Assembly: GCA_023393715.1 (NCBI GenBank)
Contig: JAEXCD010000116.1
Coordinates: 1 to 21,758, forward strand
Reading direction: 5' to 3'
Source of the DNA: Bacillota bacterium
Lineage (GTDB): Bacteria > Bacillota > Clostridia > Tissierellales > Peptoniphilaceae
DNA: 21,758 bases
Of this stretch, positions 6,206 through 13,905 are shown in pieces (position 1 is the stretch's first letter; each line of letters begins with the position of its first letter). The notes under the pieces are model-generated. The model made no database searches. It saw nothing but the letters and a program-made list of their open reading frames with translations, and was not told where the DNA came from. Made by a program: the position numbers and the translations under genes.

Positions 6206-8059
6206 TTATACACCTTCCTTTCGGGCCAGTCCGAGGAGCACCCCGGCCGCAAGCGCGCCGAGCGCGAGCGCGGCCAGAAAATGCCACGGCTTCGCCATCA
6301 GCTGAATCACCCACAGCCCGCCGTGCGGCGTCCGAATCGCGCATTGCCAAAGCATCGACAGCGCGCCCGCCACAGCCGCCCCCGCCACGCAGGGCGGAAT
6401 CACGCGAAGAGGCGCCACAGCCGCAAAGGGAATCGCGCCTTCGGTGATAAATGAAGCGCCGAACAGCAGGCTGCTCCACCGCAGCTTTTTTTCATCCGCC
6501 GTATATTTTTTTGGAAACAGCGACATGGCAACGGCAATCGCAATCGGCGGCACCATTCCGCCTGCCATGGCCGCCGCCATCGCCTGCGAGGGACCCTCGA
6601 TCAGTGAAGCAGTGGCAAACAGATATGCCGTCTTATTGACCGGCCCGCCAAAATCGACCGCCATCATCCCGCCGAGCAAAGCTCCGAATACGATCCGATT
6701 TGTGGAATCGAGCGAGCGCAAAAGCTGCATCAGTCCCTTATTCCACGAGGAAAAGAGCGGATTGATGAGAAGAAGGGCGGTGAGGCCGACAAAGAAAATT
6801 CCCAGAACCGGATATAATACCGAGGATTTTATCCCGTCCATCGCCTTGGGTAAAATGGAAAGTCCCCGCTGCAGAAGAAGTGTAATCCACCCCGCCGCAA
6901 GACCGATCGCCAGCGCTCCAAACAAGCCCGCTTCTCCATATTGAACCAGAGCTCCGCCCACGAAGCCAGCCGCAAAAGCGGAGCGTCCGCCAATACTCTT
7001 CGCCAGAAAGCCGGACAGCACCGGAAAGAGCAGCATCATCGCCCTTGCCCCGACAAAATAGCAGAGCTGCGCCGCCGTGAAGCCGCGATTCCATTCCGTC
7101 ACAGGCCGCACACTGGGATCCAGCAAAAAGGCGATCGCCGTCAGAATACCGCCGCCGATGGCCAGCGGGAGCATCGCGGACAGGCCGCTCATCAACAGCT
7201 CATACCATTTGCCATACCGATGCGTGCGGGGCTCCTGCGCCGAATCGTTCCGGCCGGCGTAGATTGTTCCGCCACCGTGCAGCGCGCGCTGAAGCAATTC
7301 CTCCGGATGATAAATGCCATCGGCGACGCGCGCCTGAATCAGCCTCTTGCCCTGAAAGCGCTCCATGTCCACTTCCCGGTCCGCCGCGATAATCACCGCC
7401 TTTGCCTGACGAATCTCCTCCGCTGTCAACGCGTTTTCGACGCCTGAGGCGCCGTTCGTCTCGACCTTGAGCGCGATTCCCAGCTCCCGGCCTGCCTTTT
7501 CGAGCGCCTCCGCCGCCATATACGTGTGCGCAATGCCCGTGGGACAGGCGGTCACCGCCAGCAGCGTTACGTCCTTTTGCGTCTTCGGCTCTTCCGCAAA
7601 GCGTTCCCTTTCCGCCTGCTCGAGCAACGCTAAAAATTCTTCCGGACTCCCCGCCGCGACGAGCCTCCGGCGCAGCGCTCCATCGAGCAGCAGACCCGAC
7701 AGGCGGGAAATCAGCTTTAGATGAAGGCCCTGCAGCCGTTTTGGCACAGCGATCAGAAAAAGCAGCTGTGTTTTCTGTCCGTCAAAGGATTCGAAATCCG
7801 TCCCTTCCGGAAAAACCATGACAAAAAGAGCGAGCTCCCGAACGCCCTCGCTCTGACCGTGCGGCAGTGCCACGCCATCGCCCACACCCGTTGTAAATTC
7901 CCGTTCCCGCCGAAGGACGCTTTCGCGAAACTGCGCCGCATCGGACAGGACGCCAAAGCGGTCCATACAGGAAATGGCCGTATCCAAAACCTCATTCTTC
8001 GGTGCCGGCCGGCAGTCAAGCCGGATGCGCTCCACCGTAAGAAGCTCAGAAATATTCAT
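6206..8059 (-). CDS. fruA: PTS fructose transporter, fused EIIA-EIIB-EIIC
   Basis: A 617-residue phosphotransferase permease that imports fructose and phosphorylates it to fructose 1-phosphate. The EIIA domain (1-150) carries the phosphorylated His67 in GVALPHGQ. The EIIB domain (about 163-265) has the active Cys172 in TACPTGIAHTYMAAEAL. EIIC occupies about 285-615 with some 8-9 membrane segments (MSGLSAMLPLAIGGGIL, FGGPVNKTAY, EGAIPFA). Length and order fit fructose-family IIABC proteins. The ATG at 8059 follows GAAGGAG, and the gene overlaps the end of fruK by 14 bases, indicating coupled translation. Related sugars such as mannose cannot be excluded, but the paired 1-phosphofructokinase supports fructose. 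Confidence 0.95.
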   Translation of the reverse strand: MNISELLTVERIRLDCRPAPKNEVLDTAISCMDRFGVLSDAAQFRESVLRREREFTTGVGDGVALPHGQSEGVRELALFVMVFPEGTDFESFDGQKTQLLFLIAVPKRLQGLHLKLISRLSGLLLDGALRRRLVAAGSPEEFLALLEQAERERFAEEPKTQKDVTLLAVTACPTGIAHTYMAAEALEKAGRELGIALKVETNGASGVENALTAEEIRQAKAVIIAADREVDMERFQGKRLIQARVADGIYHPEELLQRALHGGGTIYAGRNDSAQEPRTHRYGKWYELLMSGLSAMLPLAIGGGILTAIAFLLDPSVRPVTEWNRGFTAAQLCYFVGARAMMLLFPVLSGFLAKSIGGRSAFAAGFVGGALVQYGEAGLFGALAIGLAAGWITLLLQRGLSILPKAMDGIKSSVLYPVLGIFFVGLTALLLINPLFSSWNKGLMQLLRSLDSTNRIVFGALLGGMMAVDFGGPVNKTAYLFATASLIEGPSQAMAAAMAGGMVPPIAIAVAMSLFPKKYTADEKKLRWSSLLFGASFITEGAIPFAAVAPLRVIPPCVAGAAVAGALSMLWQCAIRTPHGGLWVIQLMAKPWHFLAALALGALAAGVLLGLARKEGV

Positions 8060-8957
8060 CCGCTGCTCCTTCCATCAGGCGTTCAATCCCTTCTCTCGTC
8101 ACACCCTCCTCGGCAAAGGCCGACGCGGACCCGCAGAAAACCGAAAAGCGCAGGATCTGCTGATCGGTCCATCGATTGCACAGGCCGAACAAATATCCCG
8201 CAACCAGAGAATCGCCGGCGCCGACGGCGCAAACGACCTTGCCCAGCGGCGCACGCTCAAAAAGCTCCTCCGTGCCCGTCAGCAAATAGGCCCCCTCCTC
8301 GCCCAGTGAAACCAGCACATTTTGCGCTCCAAGCTGCTGCATCTTCTGTGCCATGCGATGGAGATCGGCCAGACTCGACGCGCATTCTCCGAACAGCTCC
8401 TCCAGCTCGCGGCGGTTTGGCTTTACGAGAAACGGGCGGTAGGCCAGAGCGTTCCTCAGGCTGTCTCCGCTCATATCGACGATAAGGCGAACGGCTCTTT
8501 CCCGCGCCATTTCCAAAACATTGGTCATGAACGCCTCTCCCGAGCGGCCCGGAGAACCGGACAGCACGAGCACGTCTCCCGACTGCAGGGTATCCATCTG
8601 GGACAGCAGGCGCTCCTGCGCCGCCTGCGCAATTTCCGGACCCATGGCATTTACCTCTGTTTCCCGGCCGCCCCGAATCTTTACATTGATACGCGTCATG
8701 CCCGATTTCAGGCGGATAAGCTCTTCGTTCAGCCCCTCCCGGGCCAGCATCTGACAGAGGTGGTCGCCCGTTGCTCCGCCGGCGAAGCCCAGAATAACCG
8801 AATCCACGCCCAAGCGGCGCAGCGTGCGGCTGACGTTAATTCCCTTTCCTCCCGCAGTGAGCTGTTCTTTTACCGAGCGATTGACCGTTCCCTCGACAAA
8901 GTCCGGCACCTCCATGTAATAGTCCAATGCCGGATTGAGCGTCAGCGTATAGATCAT
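8046..8957 (-). CDS. fruK: 1-phosphofructokinase (PfkB family)
   Basis: A 303-residue PfkB-family kinase that converts fructose 1-phosphate to fructose 1,6-bisphosphate. It opens with the family-typical MIYTLTLNPALDYYM, has the N-terminal glycine signature TAGGKGINVSRTLRRLG (residues 35-50), the substrate-binding region GSPGRSG near 134 and the C-terminal signature AVGAGDSLVAGYLFG, with the catalytic base Asp249. The ATG at 8957 has GAGGAGG upstream. It follows the SLC13-type permease gene by 28 bases and overlaps fruA, so the three genes form one unit. A tagatose-6-phosphate kinase is the main alternative; the adjacent fructose PTS argues against it. Confidence 0.93.
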   Translation of the reverse strand: MIYTLTLNPALDYYMEVPDFVEGTVNRSVKEQLTAGGKGINVSRTLRRLGVDSVILGFAGGATGDHLCQMLAREGLNEELIRLKSGMTRINVKIRGGRETEVNAMGPEIAQAAQERLLSQMDTLQSGDVLVLSGSPGRSGEAFMTNVLEMARERAVRLIVDMSGDSLRNALAYRPFLVKPNRRELEELFGECASSLADLHRMAQKMQQLGAQNVLVSLGEEGAYLLTGTEELFERAPLGKVVCAVGAGDSLVAGYLFGLCNRWTDQQILRFSVFCGSASAFAEEGVTREGIERLMEGAADEYF

Positions 8958-8985
8958 AGCTTCCTCCTCTTCATGCCATATCCTG

Positions 8986-10443
8986 TTACATCCCCATCAT
9001 CGCCTGCGCCAGCGGGTAGCCGAAAAAAACGGAAACAAATACCGAAAACAACATCAAAGCCAGTCCATAGCCCAACAGCTGACGTGTGGATACCCAGCCG
9101 GACGCCGCAGCAAGTGCGATATTGGGATGAGAAGGCGGCGTTGCAAATGCAAAGGCTCCCATCATGCCGACGAGAGAGGCGACCGCCGGAGCGCTGATGC
9201 GCCCCTCCGACGCGAGCACGATGGGCAGCGCCGCAGTGCAAACCACGGTAATCGTCACCATATTCGAGGAAACGTTCGTCTGAACCGCCGCCCACAGCGT
9301 AAAGATGAAGACGAGCAGCATCGGCTCCCAGCCGAGCACCGCGTTCGCAATACGTCCCGACAAATAGTCGGTAAGTCCGATATCGGCATGCGTCATCGCC
9401 GCGCCCAGCGCAAGCGTTGACGCAGCCATCATCATCGAGCCCCAGCCGATTCCCTTCGCACAGCCGTCGGAAAACGTCAGAAGCGGCTGCTTCAGATCCG
9501 TCAGAATCAGGAGCAGCACTGCGCCGACCATCGGCGGGAAGGCGGTTCCGAGCTCGGACAAGCCTTTCGCAAATGCGGGAAAAAGCGGCTTGAGAAAGGT
9601 CGGCGCGAGCCATAAAGCGACGACGAGAAAGAAGACTGCCACTGTTTTTTTCTCCCGCGAGGACATCGCCTCCGGCTGCCGCGCCCACCGTTTCCCGTCA
9701 AATGCGGAAAACGCGTTCAAATCGGGGCGAAGCCCCCAGAAGATCAGACCCAGAAGAAAGAGAAAGCAAAGAAAGCCGATCGGAAGCGCAAAAGCCATGT
9801 ATGCCCCATAAGAAACCGTCATTTTTGTCGCCGTTTCATAAAAGCCCATCGCCATAACCGGAAAGACATGACCGATCGGTGTCATCCCGGAGGAAAGCGC
9901 ACAGCAAAAGGCCATACCCGTCATCAGCGCCGTCCCCAGGCGATCTCCCTTTTTGAGGTGCAGCAGCGCACAAATTTCTTCATGAATCGGCAGACAAAGT
10001 ACAAAGAGCACCGTCGGAGACATAAACAAGCCCAGCAAAAGCACACAGAGCAGATAACGGATGAGTATGACGCGCGGGCTGTGCCCAAGGATCGGATTTA
10101 AAATGAAAAAGACGGCGCAGCGGCGGACAAATTCGGTTTTGGATAATGCATACGTACACAGAAAGGTAAAAAGCAGAAACGCGAATGTCGAGCTCCCCAG
10201 AGAGCTCTTCAGAACGACATCCGGCTTCAAACCGTCGACCAGAAACAGCATCGCCAGACATAATACGCTCGGCCAGTCGATGGCGACGGTGAGCCACAGG
10301 AGGAGCGTTCCGGCAAATATTCCCGTCACCTGAACGGCGCCCCGGCTCAGCCCGTTGGGCGCGGGCAAAATCCAGCCCAGCGCCATCAGCGAAAGAGCGG
10401 TTACGATACAGGTATTCCGTTTTTTCCATTGTTGTGCGTCCAT
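8986..10443 (-). CDS. SLC13/DASS-type sodium-coupled anion permease
   Basis: A 485-residue membrane protein with about 12-14 hydrophobic segments. It shows the two-fold organisation of the SLC13 (DASS) family: a first hairpin/substrate motif SSGMTPIG at 184-191, and a second pair, NVSSNM near 391 and ATPPSHPN at 434-441. Family members import di- or tricarboxylates or sulfate with sodium. The ATG at 10443 has AAGGAG close by. It is unusual as the first gene of a fruK-fruA operon, since PTS sugars need no extra permease. It might link carboxylate or sulfate uptake to sugar use, or carry a related sugar acid; both are guesses. Substrate cannot be assigned. Confidence 0.82.
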   Translation of the reverse strand: MDAQQWKKRNTCIVTALSLMALGWILPAPNGLSRGAVQVTGIFAGTLLLWLTVAIDWPSVLCLAMLFLVDGLKPDVVLKSSLGSSTFAFLLFTFLCTYALSKTEFVRRCAVFFILNPILGHSPRVILIRYLLCVLLLGLFMSPTVLFVLCLPIHEEICALLHLKKGDRLGTALMTGMAFCCALSSGMTPIGHVFPVMAMGFYETATKMTVSYGAYMAFALPIGFLCFLFLLGLIFWGLRPDLNAFSAFDGKRWARQPEAMSSREKKTVAVFFLVVALWLAPTFLKPLFPAFAKGLSELGTAFPPMVGAVLLLILTDLKQPLLTFSDGCAKGIGWGSMMMAASTLALGAAMTHADIGLTDYLSGRIANAVLGWEPMLLVFIFTLWAAVQTNVSSNMVTITVVCTAALPIVLASEGRISAPAVASLVGMMGAFAFATPPSHPNIALAAASGWVSTRQLLGYGLALMLFSVFVSVFFGYPLAQAMMGM

Positions 10444-10454
10444 GCCTTCTCCTT

Positions 10455-10487
10455 AAAGAGCGCACGAGACAGGCCCGTGCGCTCTTT
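10455..10487 (-). terminator. Hairpin between the YitT-type gene and the SLC13 permease gene
   Basis: A perfect 12-bp stem (AAAGAGCGCACG at 10455-10466, CGTGCGCTCTTT at 10476-10487) with a 9-base loop. On the minus strand only CTCTTT then AAGGAG follows, so the T run is weak and the permease ribosome binding site begins directly after the stem. It starts 4 bases past the YitT stop and fills nearly the whole 47-base gap. It may be a leaky terminator or a processing/stabilising hairpin. Confidence 0.6.
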
Positions 10488-10490
10488 CTG

Positions 10491-11357
10491 TTATTCCATC
10501 GGTTCGAGATAAAAGTATCCGCCCAGCTGCTCCGAATCCGCGACGTTCATAAACACCTCCGGCTCCAGACCGCGCAGAAAGTGTTTAATCGTTCGAATGT
10601 CTTTTTTGCTGACGACCATGTAGAGCAGGTACCGGGATTCCCCGCTGTAGCAACCGAGCCCCTCAAAGCGCGTCACGCCGTGGTGCGTCAGCTTCATCAG
10701 CGCATCGGCCAGCGGCTGCGGATCCTTCGTAATAATGTAGACCGTCTTGCGCTGATAGCGCATATGCATCAGATTGATGACCTTTGTTGCGGTAAATTGA
10801 AACAGAATCGAATACAACGCGGCATCGACGCTGAACAGCCATCCGGAGATCAGGATGATGACCGCATTGAATACCAGCATATAGTTCCATACCGGGATGT
10901 TGTAACGATCCGCAATCGCCATGGCGATAAAATCCGTCCCTCCGCTGCTGGCATTTGCGTTTAAGGCAATGCCGATGGCCACGCCATAGAGGACGCCGCC
11001 AATCACGGTGATGAGAAGCATATCGTGCGTCAGAGGAACGACCGGCATGAGGTCGATGAGAAAGCCCGTCAGCGAAATCACCAGACAGGAATAAATCACA
11101 AACTTTTTCCCGACATGCCGGAAGGCATAGATTGCCGGGATGGCATTCAGCGAGAGGTTGATGGCGGAAAAGGGAATGTCGATGCCAAATATCGACATGC
11201 AGATCCGCTGCGTCAGCTTGCTCAAACCGGTGAACCCGCCCGGCACCAGCCCGCCCTCTTCCAAAAAGGTATTCATGGCGAAGGCCATTAAAAAGCTGGC
11301 CAGTACGACCTCCAGAATGCGCACCCCATCCTTTCGAAACTTCGGTTTATGTCCCAT
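10491..11357 (-). CDS. YitT-family membrane protein (DUF161 plus DUF2179)
   Basis: A 288-residue protein with about five N-terminal membrane segments (VLASFLMAFAMNTFLEEGGLVPGGFTGLS, INLSLNAIPA, LLITVIGGVLYGVAIGIALNANASSGGTDFIA) followed from about residue 205 by a soluble DUF2179-type domain (KTVYIITKDPQPLADALMKLTHHGVTRFEGLG...LYMVVSKKDIRTIKHFL). This architecture is common in bacillota; the function is not known. The ATG at 11357 is preferred over an in-frame TTG at 11426. Upstream are AAGGAG at 13 bases and a nearer AGGA at 4 bases, so initiation is plausible but not ideal. It lies between the flavodiiron gene and the fructose unit, and I see no strong promoter of its own. Confidence 0.88.
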   Translation of the reverse strand: MGHKPKFRKDGVRILEVVLASFLMAFAMNTFLEEGGLVPGGFTGLSKLTQRICMSIFGIDIPFSAINLSLNAIPAIYAFRHVGKKFVIYSCLVISLTGFLIDLMPVVPLTHDMLLITVIGGVLYGVAIGIALNANASSGGTDFIAMAIADRYNIPVWNYMLVFNAVIILISGWLFSVDAALYSILFQFTATKVINLMHMRYQRKTVYIITKDPQPLADALMKLTHHGVTRFEGLGCYSGESRYLLYMVVSKKDIRTIKHFLRGLEPEVFMNVADSEQLGGYFYLEPME

Positions 11358-11452
11358 TTTGTCCTGTTGGCTCCTTTTTGATTCGATGAAATAAAACGGG
11401 CACTCAAAACGCTCTTTCCGACACAAAGACCGGAAAATCCTTTGAACAAAGT

Positions 11453-11485
11453 CATCCCGAACAACCGAATCGATCGTTCGGGATG
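11453..11485 (-). terminator. Hairpin after the flavodiiron gene
   Basis: A perfect 10-bp stem (CATCCCGAAC at 11453-11462, GTTCGGGATG at 11476-11485) with a 13-base loop, 11 bases past the flavodiiron stop. On the minus strand it is followed by ACTTTGTTC, which is a poor T run, so termination may be partial and the YitT-type gene could be read through. Confidence 0.58.
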
Positions 11486-11496
11486 TGTATCCGCCC

Positions 11497-12708
11497 CTAT
11501 TTTGTCAGAACATCCGATGCGATCGCCTCCGCCAGGGCATCGAGATCCTTCTCCTGCTCCGGCAAAAGCTGCGTCAGAATTTCGAGCGTCTCGCCGAGTT
11601 GTACCACATTCGGACAGGCCTCCAGAAGCTCCAGCGCGCGCTCCTTGGCTTTTCCGCCCCACGATTTGCTGACCATCAATGCAAAGGCGCGGTTCTTATA
11701 GTTTGACAGCCTGAGCTCATGCAGCAGGCTGTGCATATTGTAGTACAGCTCGGTGCAATAGTTGATGCATGCAAAAACCGCATGCGAATAGCGGAAGCAC
11801 TCCGACAGAACCTGAGAAAGCGAGGTCTGTGAAACATCGTACATTTTGATGCCCCTGACGCCGCGTTCGGCAAGCTTCAAAGCCAGTGCGTCCGCAGCCT
11901 CCGCCATATTTCCATACATGGATGCGTATACGATCACGACGCCGCGCTCTTCCGGCTCAAAGCTCGCCCACGTCTGATATTTCTGCAAAATCATTGCGAC
12001 ATCGTCTCCCCGGAAGATCAGGCCGTGCAGCGGCAAAAGCTCCGCGAGCTCACGCCCTTCCAGCTTTTTGAAGAGCTTTATGACCGACGCCCCCTGTTTC
12101 CCGACGATGTTCAGATAGTATCGGCGCGCCTCGTCCAGGAAATCATGCCTGTAATCGACCTCGTCCGAGAAAATATTGCCGCCGACCGCGCGGAAGGAGC
12201 CGAACGCATCCGCCGAAAACAATGCCTTGCGGTCCCGGTCATACGTCATGAAGACCTCCGGCCAATGCACATTCGGCGCAAGGATGAATTCCAGATGATG
12301 GCGGCCGGTTTCCAGCACATCGCCTTCTTTGATGACGCGCGCGCGATCTGTCGCGTCGAAGCGGCGGAACTGTTTTAGAAACTGCAGCGTTTTCACATTG
12401 CCAATCAGCGTGCAATCCGGATATTTTGCCAAAATGTCAACGATGCCGGCACAGTGATCCGGCTCCATGTGATGAACGACGAGATAATCCAGCGGACGCC
12501 CGCCCAATGCCAGCTCCACGTGATCGAACCAATTATTTACAATCGACGAATCGACGGTATCGAATAACACCGTCTTCTCGTCCAGCAGCAGATACGAATT
12601 GTAGGACACGCCCTCGCTCAGCGGAATGTAATTCTCGAAACGGGAAATTCGCCGATCCGAGCCGCCTACCCACCATAAATCGTCCCACACCTTGCGTACA
12701 TTCAACAT
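11497..12708 (-). CDS. fprA: Flavodiiron protein (A-type flavoprotein, O2/NO reductase)
   Basis: A 403-residue cytoplasmic flavodiiron protein that reduces oxygen to water and/or nitric oxide to nitrous oxide, protecting anaerobes. The N-terminal metallo-beta-lactamase-like domain carries the complete diiron ligand set: His80, Glu82, Asp84, His85 (HMEPDH), His148, Asp167 and His228. The C-terminal flavodoxin domain begins near residue 256 with the FMN loop YASMYGNMAEAA. There is no extra rubredoxin domain, so a separate electron donor is needed. The ATG at 12708 has AAAGGA 6 bases upstream. A 7-bp inverted repeat (TTGCCGC/GCGGCAA, 12729-12754) just upstream could be regulatory. The 99-base gap to thiD shows no obvious strong promoter. 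Confidence 0.95.
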   Translation of the reverse strand: MLNVRKVWDDLWWVGGSDRRISRFENYIPLSEGVSYNSYLLLDEKTVLFDTVDSSIVNNWFDHVELALGGRPLDYLVVHHMEPDHCAGIVDILAKYPDCTLIGNVKTLQFLKQFRRFDATDRARVIKEGDVLETGRHHLEFILAPNVHWPEVFMTYDRDRKALFSADAFGSFRAVGGNIFSDEVDYRHDFLDEARRYYLNIVGKQGASVIKLFKKLEGRELAELLPLHGLIFRGDDVAMILQKYQTWASFEPEERGVVIVYASMYGNMAEAADALALKLAERGVRGIKMYDVSQTSLSQVLSECFRYSHAVFACINYCTELYYNMHSLLHELRLSNYKNRAFALMVSKSWGGKAKERALELLEACPNVVQLGETLEILTQLLPEQEKDLDALAEAIASDVLTK

Positions 12709-12807
12709 ATAAGATCCTTTCTCCTTCCTTGCCGCGCACCATCGACTGCGGCAAAATTTGATAGCGGGTCAGAATGCTCCTCTTCCCCTGTCGTGTCTTT
12801 GATTCTA

Positions 12808-13608
12808 TCACATCGGGTATTCACCTTCTACCGAAAAGCCGTGATCCATCGGCCCTCTTCCCGCACCGAGATCCAACATCGCCGAAAGAGCCTGTGAAAG
12901 ATAGTTTTTGGCGCTCTGCACCGCCTCCTCGAGGGATTTCCCCTTCGCCAGGTGCGCCGCAATGGCGCTCGAAAGCGTGCAGCCCGTTCCGTGGGTATTG
13001 GGATTGTCGATACGCCTTCCGTAGAACCACCGAGCTCCCGCGTCCGTCGCCAGAACATCATTTGCATCGTTCATGCTGTGTCCGCCCTTGCACAGCACAG
13101 CGCAGCCGTAGCGATCGCGGATGGCACGGGCAGCCTCCTCCATATCCTTAGCCGTATGTATCGACCGCCCCCAGAGCACCTCCGCTTCCGGAATATTAGG
13201 CGTAATCACCGTGGCCATGGGCAATAGCTCATCGCACAGCGTCCCGACCGCCTCATCCGAAATCAGTCGCGCCCCGCTCGTCGCTACCATGACCGGATCA
13301 ACCACAATATTGCGCGCTCCGTACCGTCGCAGCGCCTCGGCAATGGTGTGGATCAGCGCGGAGGAGGACACCATTCCGATCTTCACCGCATCCGGAAAAA
13401 TGTCGGTAAAAACCGCCTCCAGCTGACGATCCAGAAACTGCGCGGACACTTCGAAGATATCGAAAACACCCGTCGTATTCTGCGCCGTCAGCGCCGTAAT
13501 CGCGCTCATACCGAATACGCCGTTGAGTGTCATCGTTTTCAGATCCGCCTGAATCCCCGCTCCACCGCTCGAATCACTTCCTGCGATGGTCAATGCCGTT
13601 TTTTTCAT
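12808..13608 (-). CDS. thiD: Hydroxymethylpyrimidine / phosphomethylpyrimidine kinase
   Basis: A 266-residue ribokinase-fold enzyme that phosphorylates HMP and then HMP-P to HMP-PP, the pyrimidine partner of ThiE. Signatures are the start MKKTALTIAGSDSSGGAGIQ, the VVDPVMVATSGA segment, ITPNIPEAE, CKGGHS and the ATP/anion-hole motif HGTGCTLSSAIAA (Cys near 210). Pyridoxal kinase is the family alternative, but the QADLKT and HGTGCT signatures and the thi genes nearby favour ThiD. The ATG at 13608 is used rather than an in-frame ATG nine codons upstream, because GGGGAG lies 8 bases before it and the extension would run into the tandem repeat. It is separated from thiE by the oppositely oriented MATE gene. 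Confidence 0.93.
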   Translation of the reverse strand: MKKTALTIAGSDSSGGAGIQADLKTMTLNGVFGMSAITALTAQNTTGVFDIFEVSAQFLDRQLEAVFTDIFPDAVKIGMVSSSALIHTIAEALRRYGARNIVVDPVMVATSGARLISDEAVGTLCDELLPMATVITPNIPEAEVLWGRSIHTAKDMEEAARAIRDRYGCAVLCKGGHSMNDANDVLATDAGARWFYGRRIDNPNTHGTGCTLSSAIAAHLAKGKSLEEAVQSAKNYLSQALSAMLDLGAGRGPMDHGFSVEGEYPM

Positions 13609-13628
13609 CCGCGTCACTCCCCTTTCCC

Positions 13629-13706
13629 GATACATTGTGTCATTGTTGTAATAGGATGCATTATGTCATTTTTGTAATAGGATGCATTATGTCATTTTTG
13701 TAATGG
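13629..13706 (+). repeat. Three-copy 26-bp tandem repeat between thiD and the MATE gene
   Basis: Units at 13629-13654, 13655-13680 and 13681-13706 abut without spacers. Units 2 and 3 agree at 25 of 26 positions, and unit 1 agrees with unit 2 at 23 of 26. Each starts GATGCATTATGTCATTTTTG or its variant and ends GTAATAG/GG. On the minus strand each unit contains ATGACATAATGCATC and TATTAC, and a short TAAT...ATTA dyad spans the junctions. The repeat begins 21 bases upstream of the thiD start and is AT-rich unlike its surroundings. It is likely operator DNA or promoter DNA for thiD, possibly reached also from the MATE side; which one is inference. Confidence 0.88.
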
Positions 13707-13832
13707 AGAGGCTCCGAACACCATCACGCGCGTGGCCTCATCCCCGTTCAGCCGCCGGTAAAATGCCCAAAGCTCCCCTAAGGATACTCCATAAACGAAA
13801 ATGCTGCCATAGCTCAGGAGACAAAATAGTTC

Positions 13833-13861
13833 TTGACCCATTTTCCCATTTGCCGTACCAT
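13833..13861 (+). promoter_or_regulatory. Putative promoter of the MATE gene
   Basis: TTGACC (13833-13838) and TACCAT (13856-13861) are separated by 17 bases. The start point would be near 13868, giving a leader of about 38 bases with AAGGAGG (13894-13900) before the ATG at 13906. The -10 box is a weak match. Confidence 0.55.
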
Positions 13862-13905
13862 CCATAGAAGTCGATTGCTTGACGGCGCATATTAAGGAGG
13901 CATTT

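Noticed and set aside
8322..9197. Long plus-strand frame opposite fruK and the SLC13 permease
   Set aside because: It is antisense to two well-supported genes, has no recognisable domain, and its composition is that of a shadow frame.
11358..11426. TTG start adding 23 residues to the YitT-type protein
   Set aside because: The extension is not typical of the family and lacks a ribosome binding site; the ATG at 11357 starts just before the first hydrophobic segment.
12729..12754. Terminator after thiD
   Set aside because: The 7-bp inverted repeat TTGCCGC/GCGGCAA has no T run on the minus strand and lies next to the fprA ribosome binding site; at most an operator or leader hairpin.
13629..13706. 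CRISPR-like array
   Set aside because: The 26-bp units abut directly with no unique spacers, there are only three, and no cas gene is nearby.
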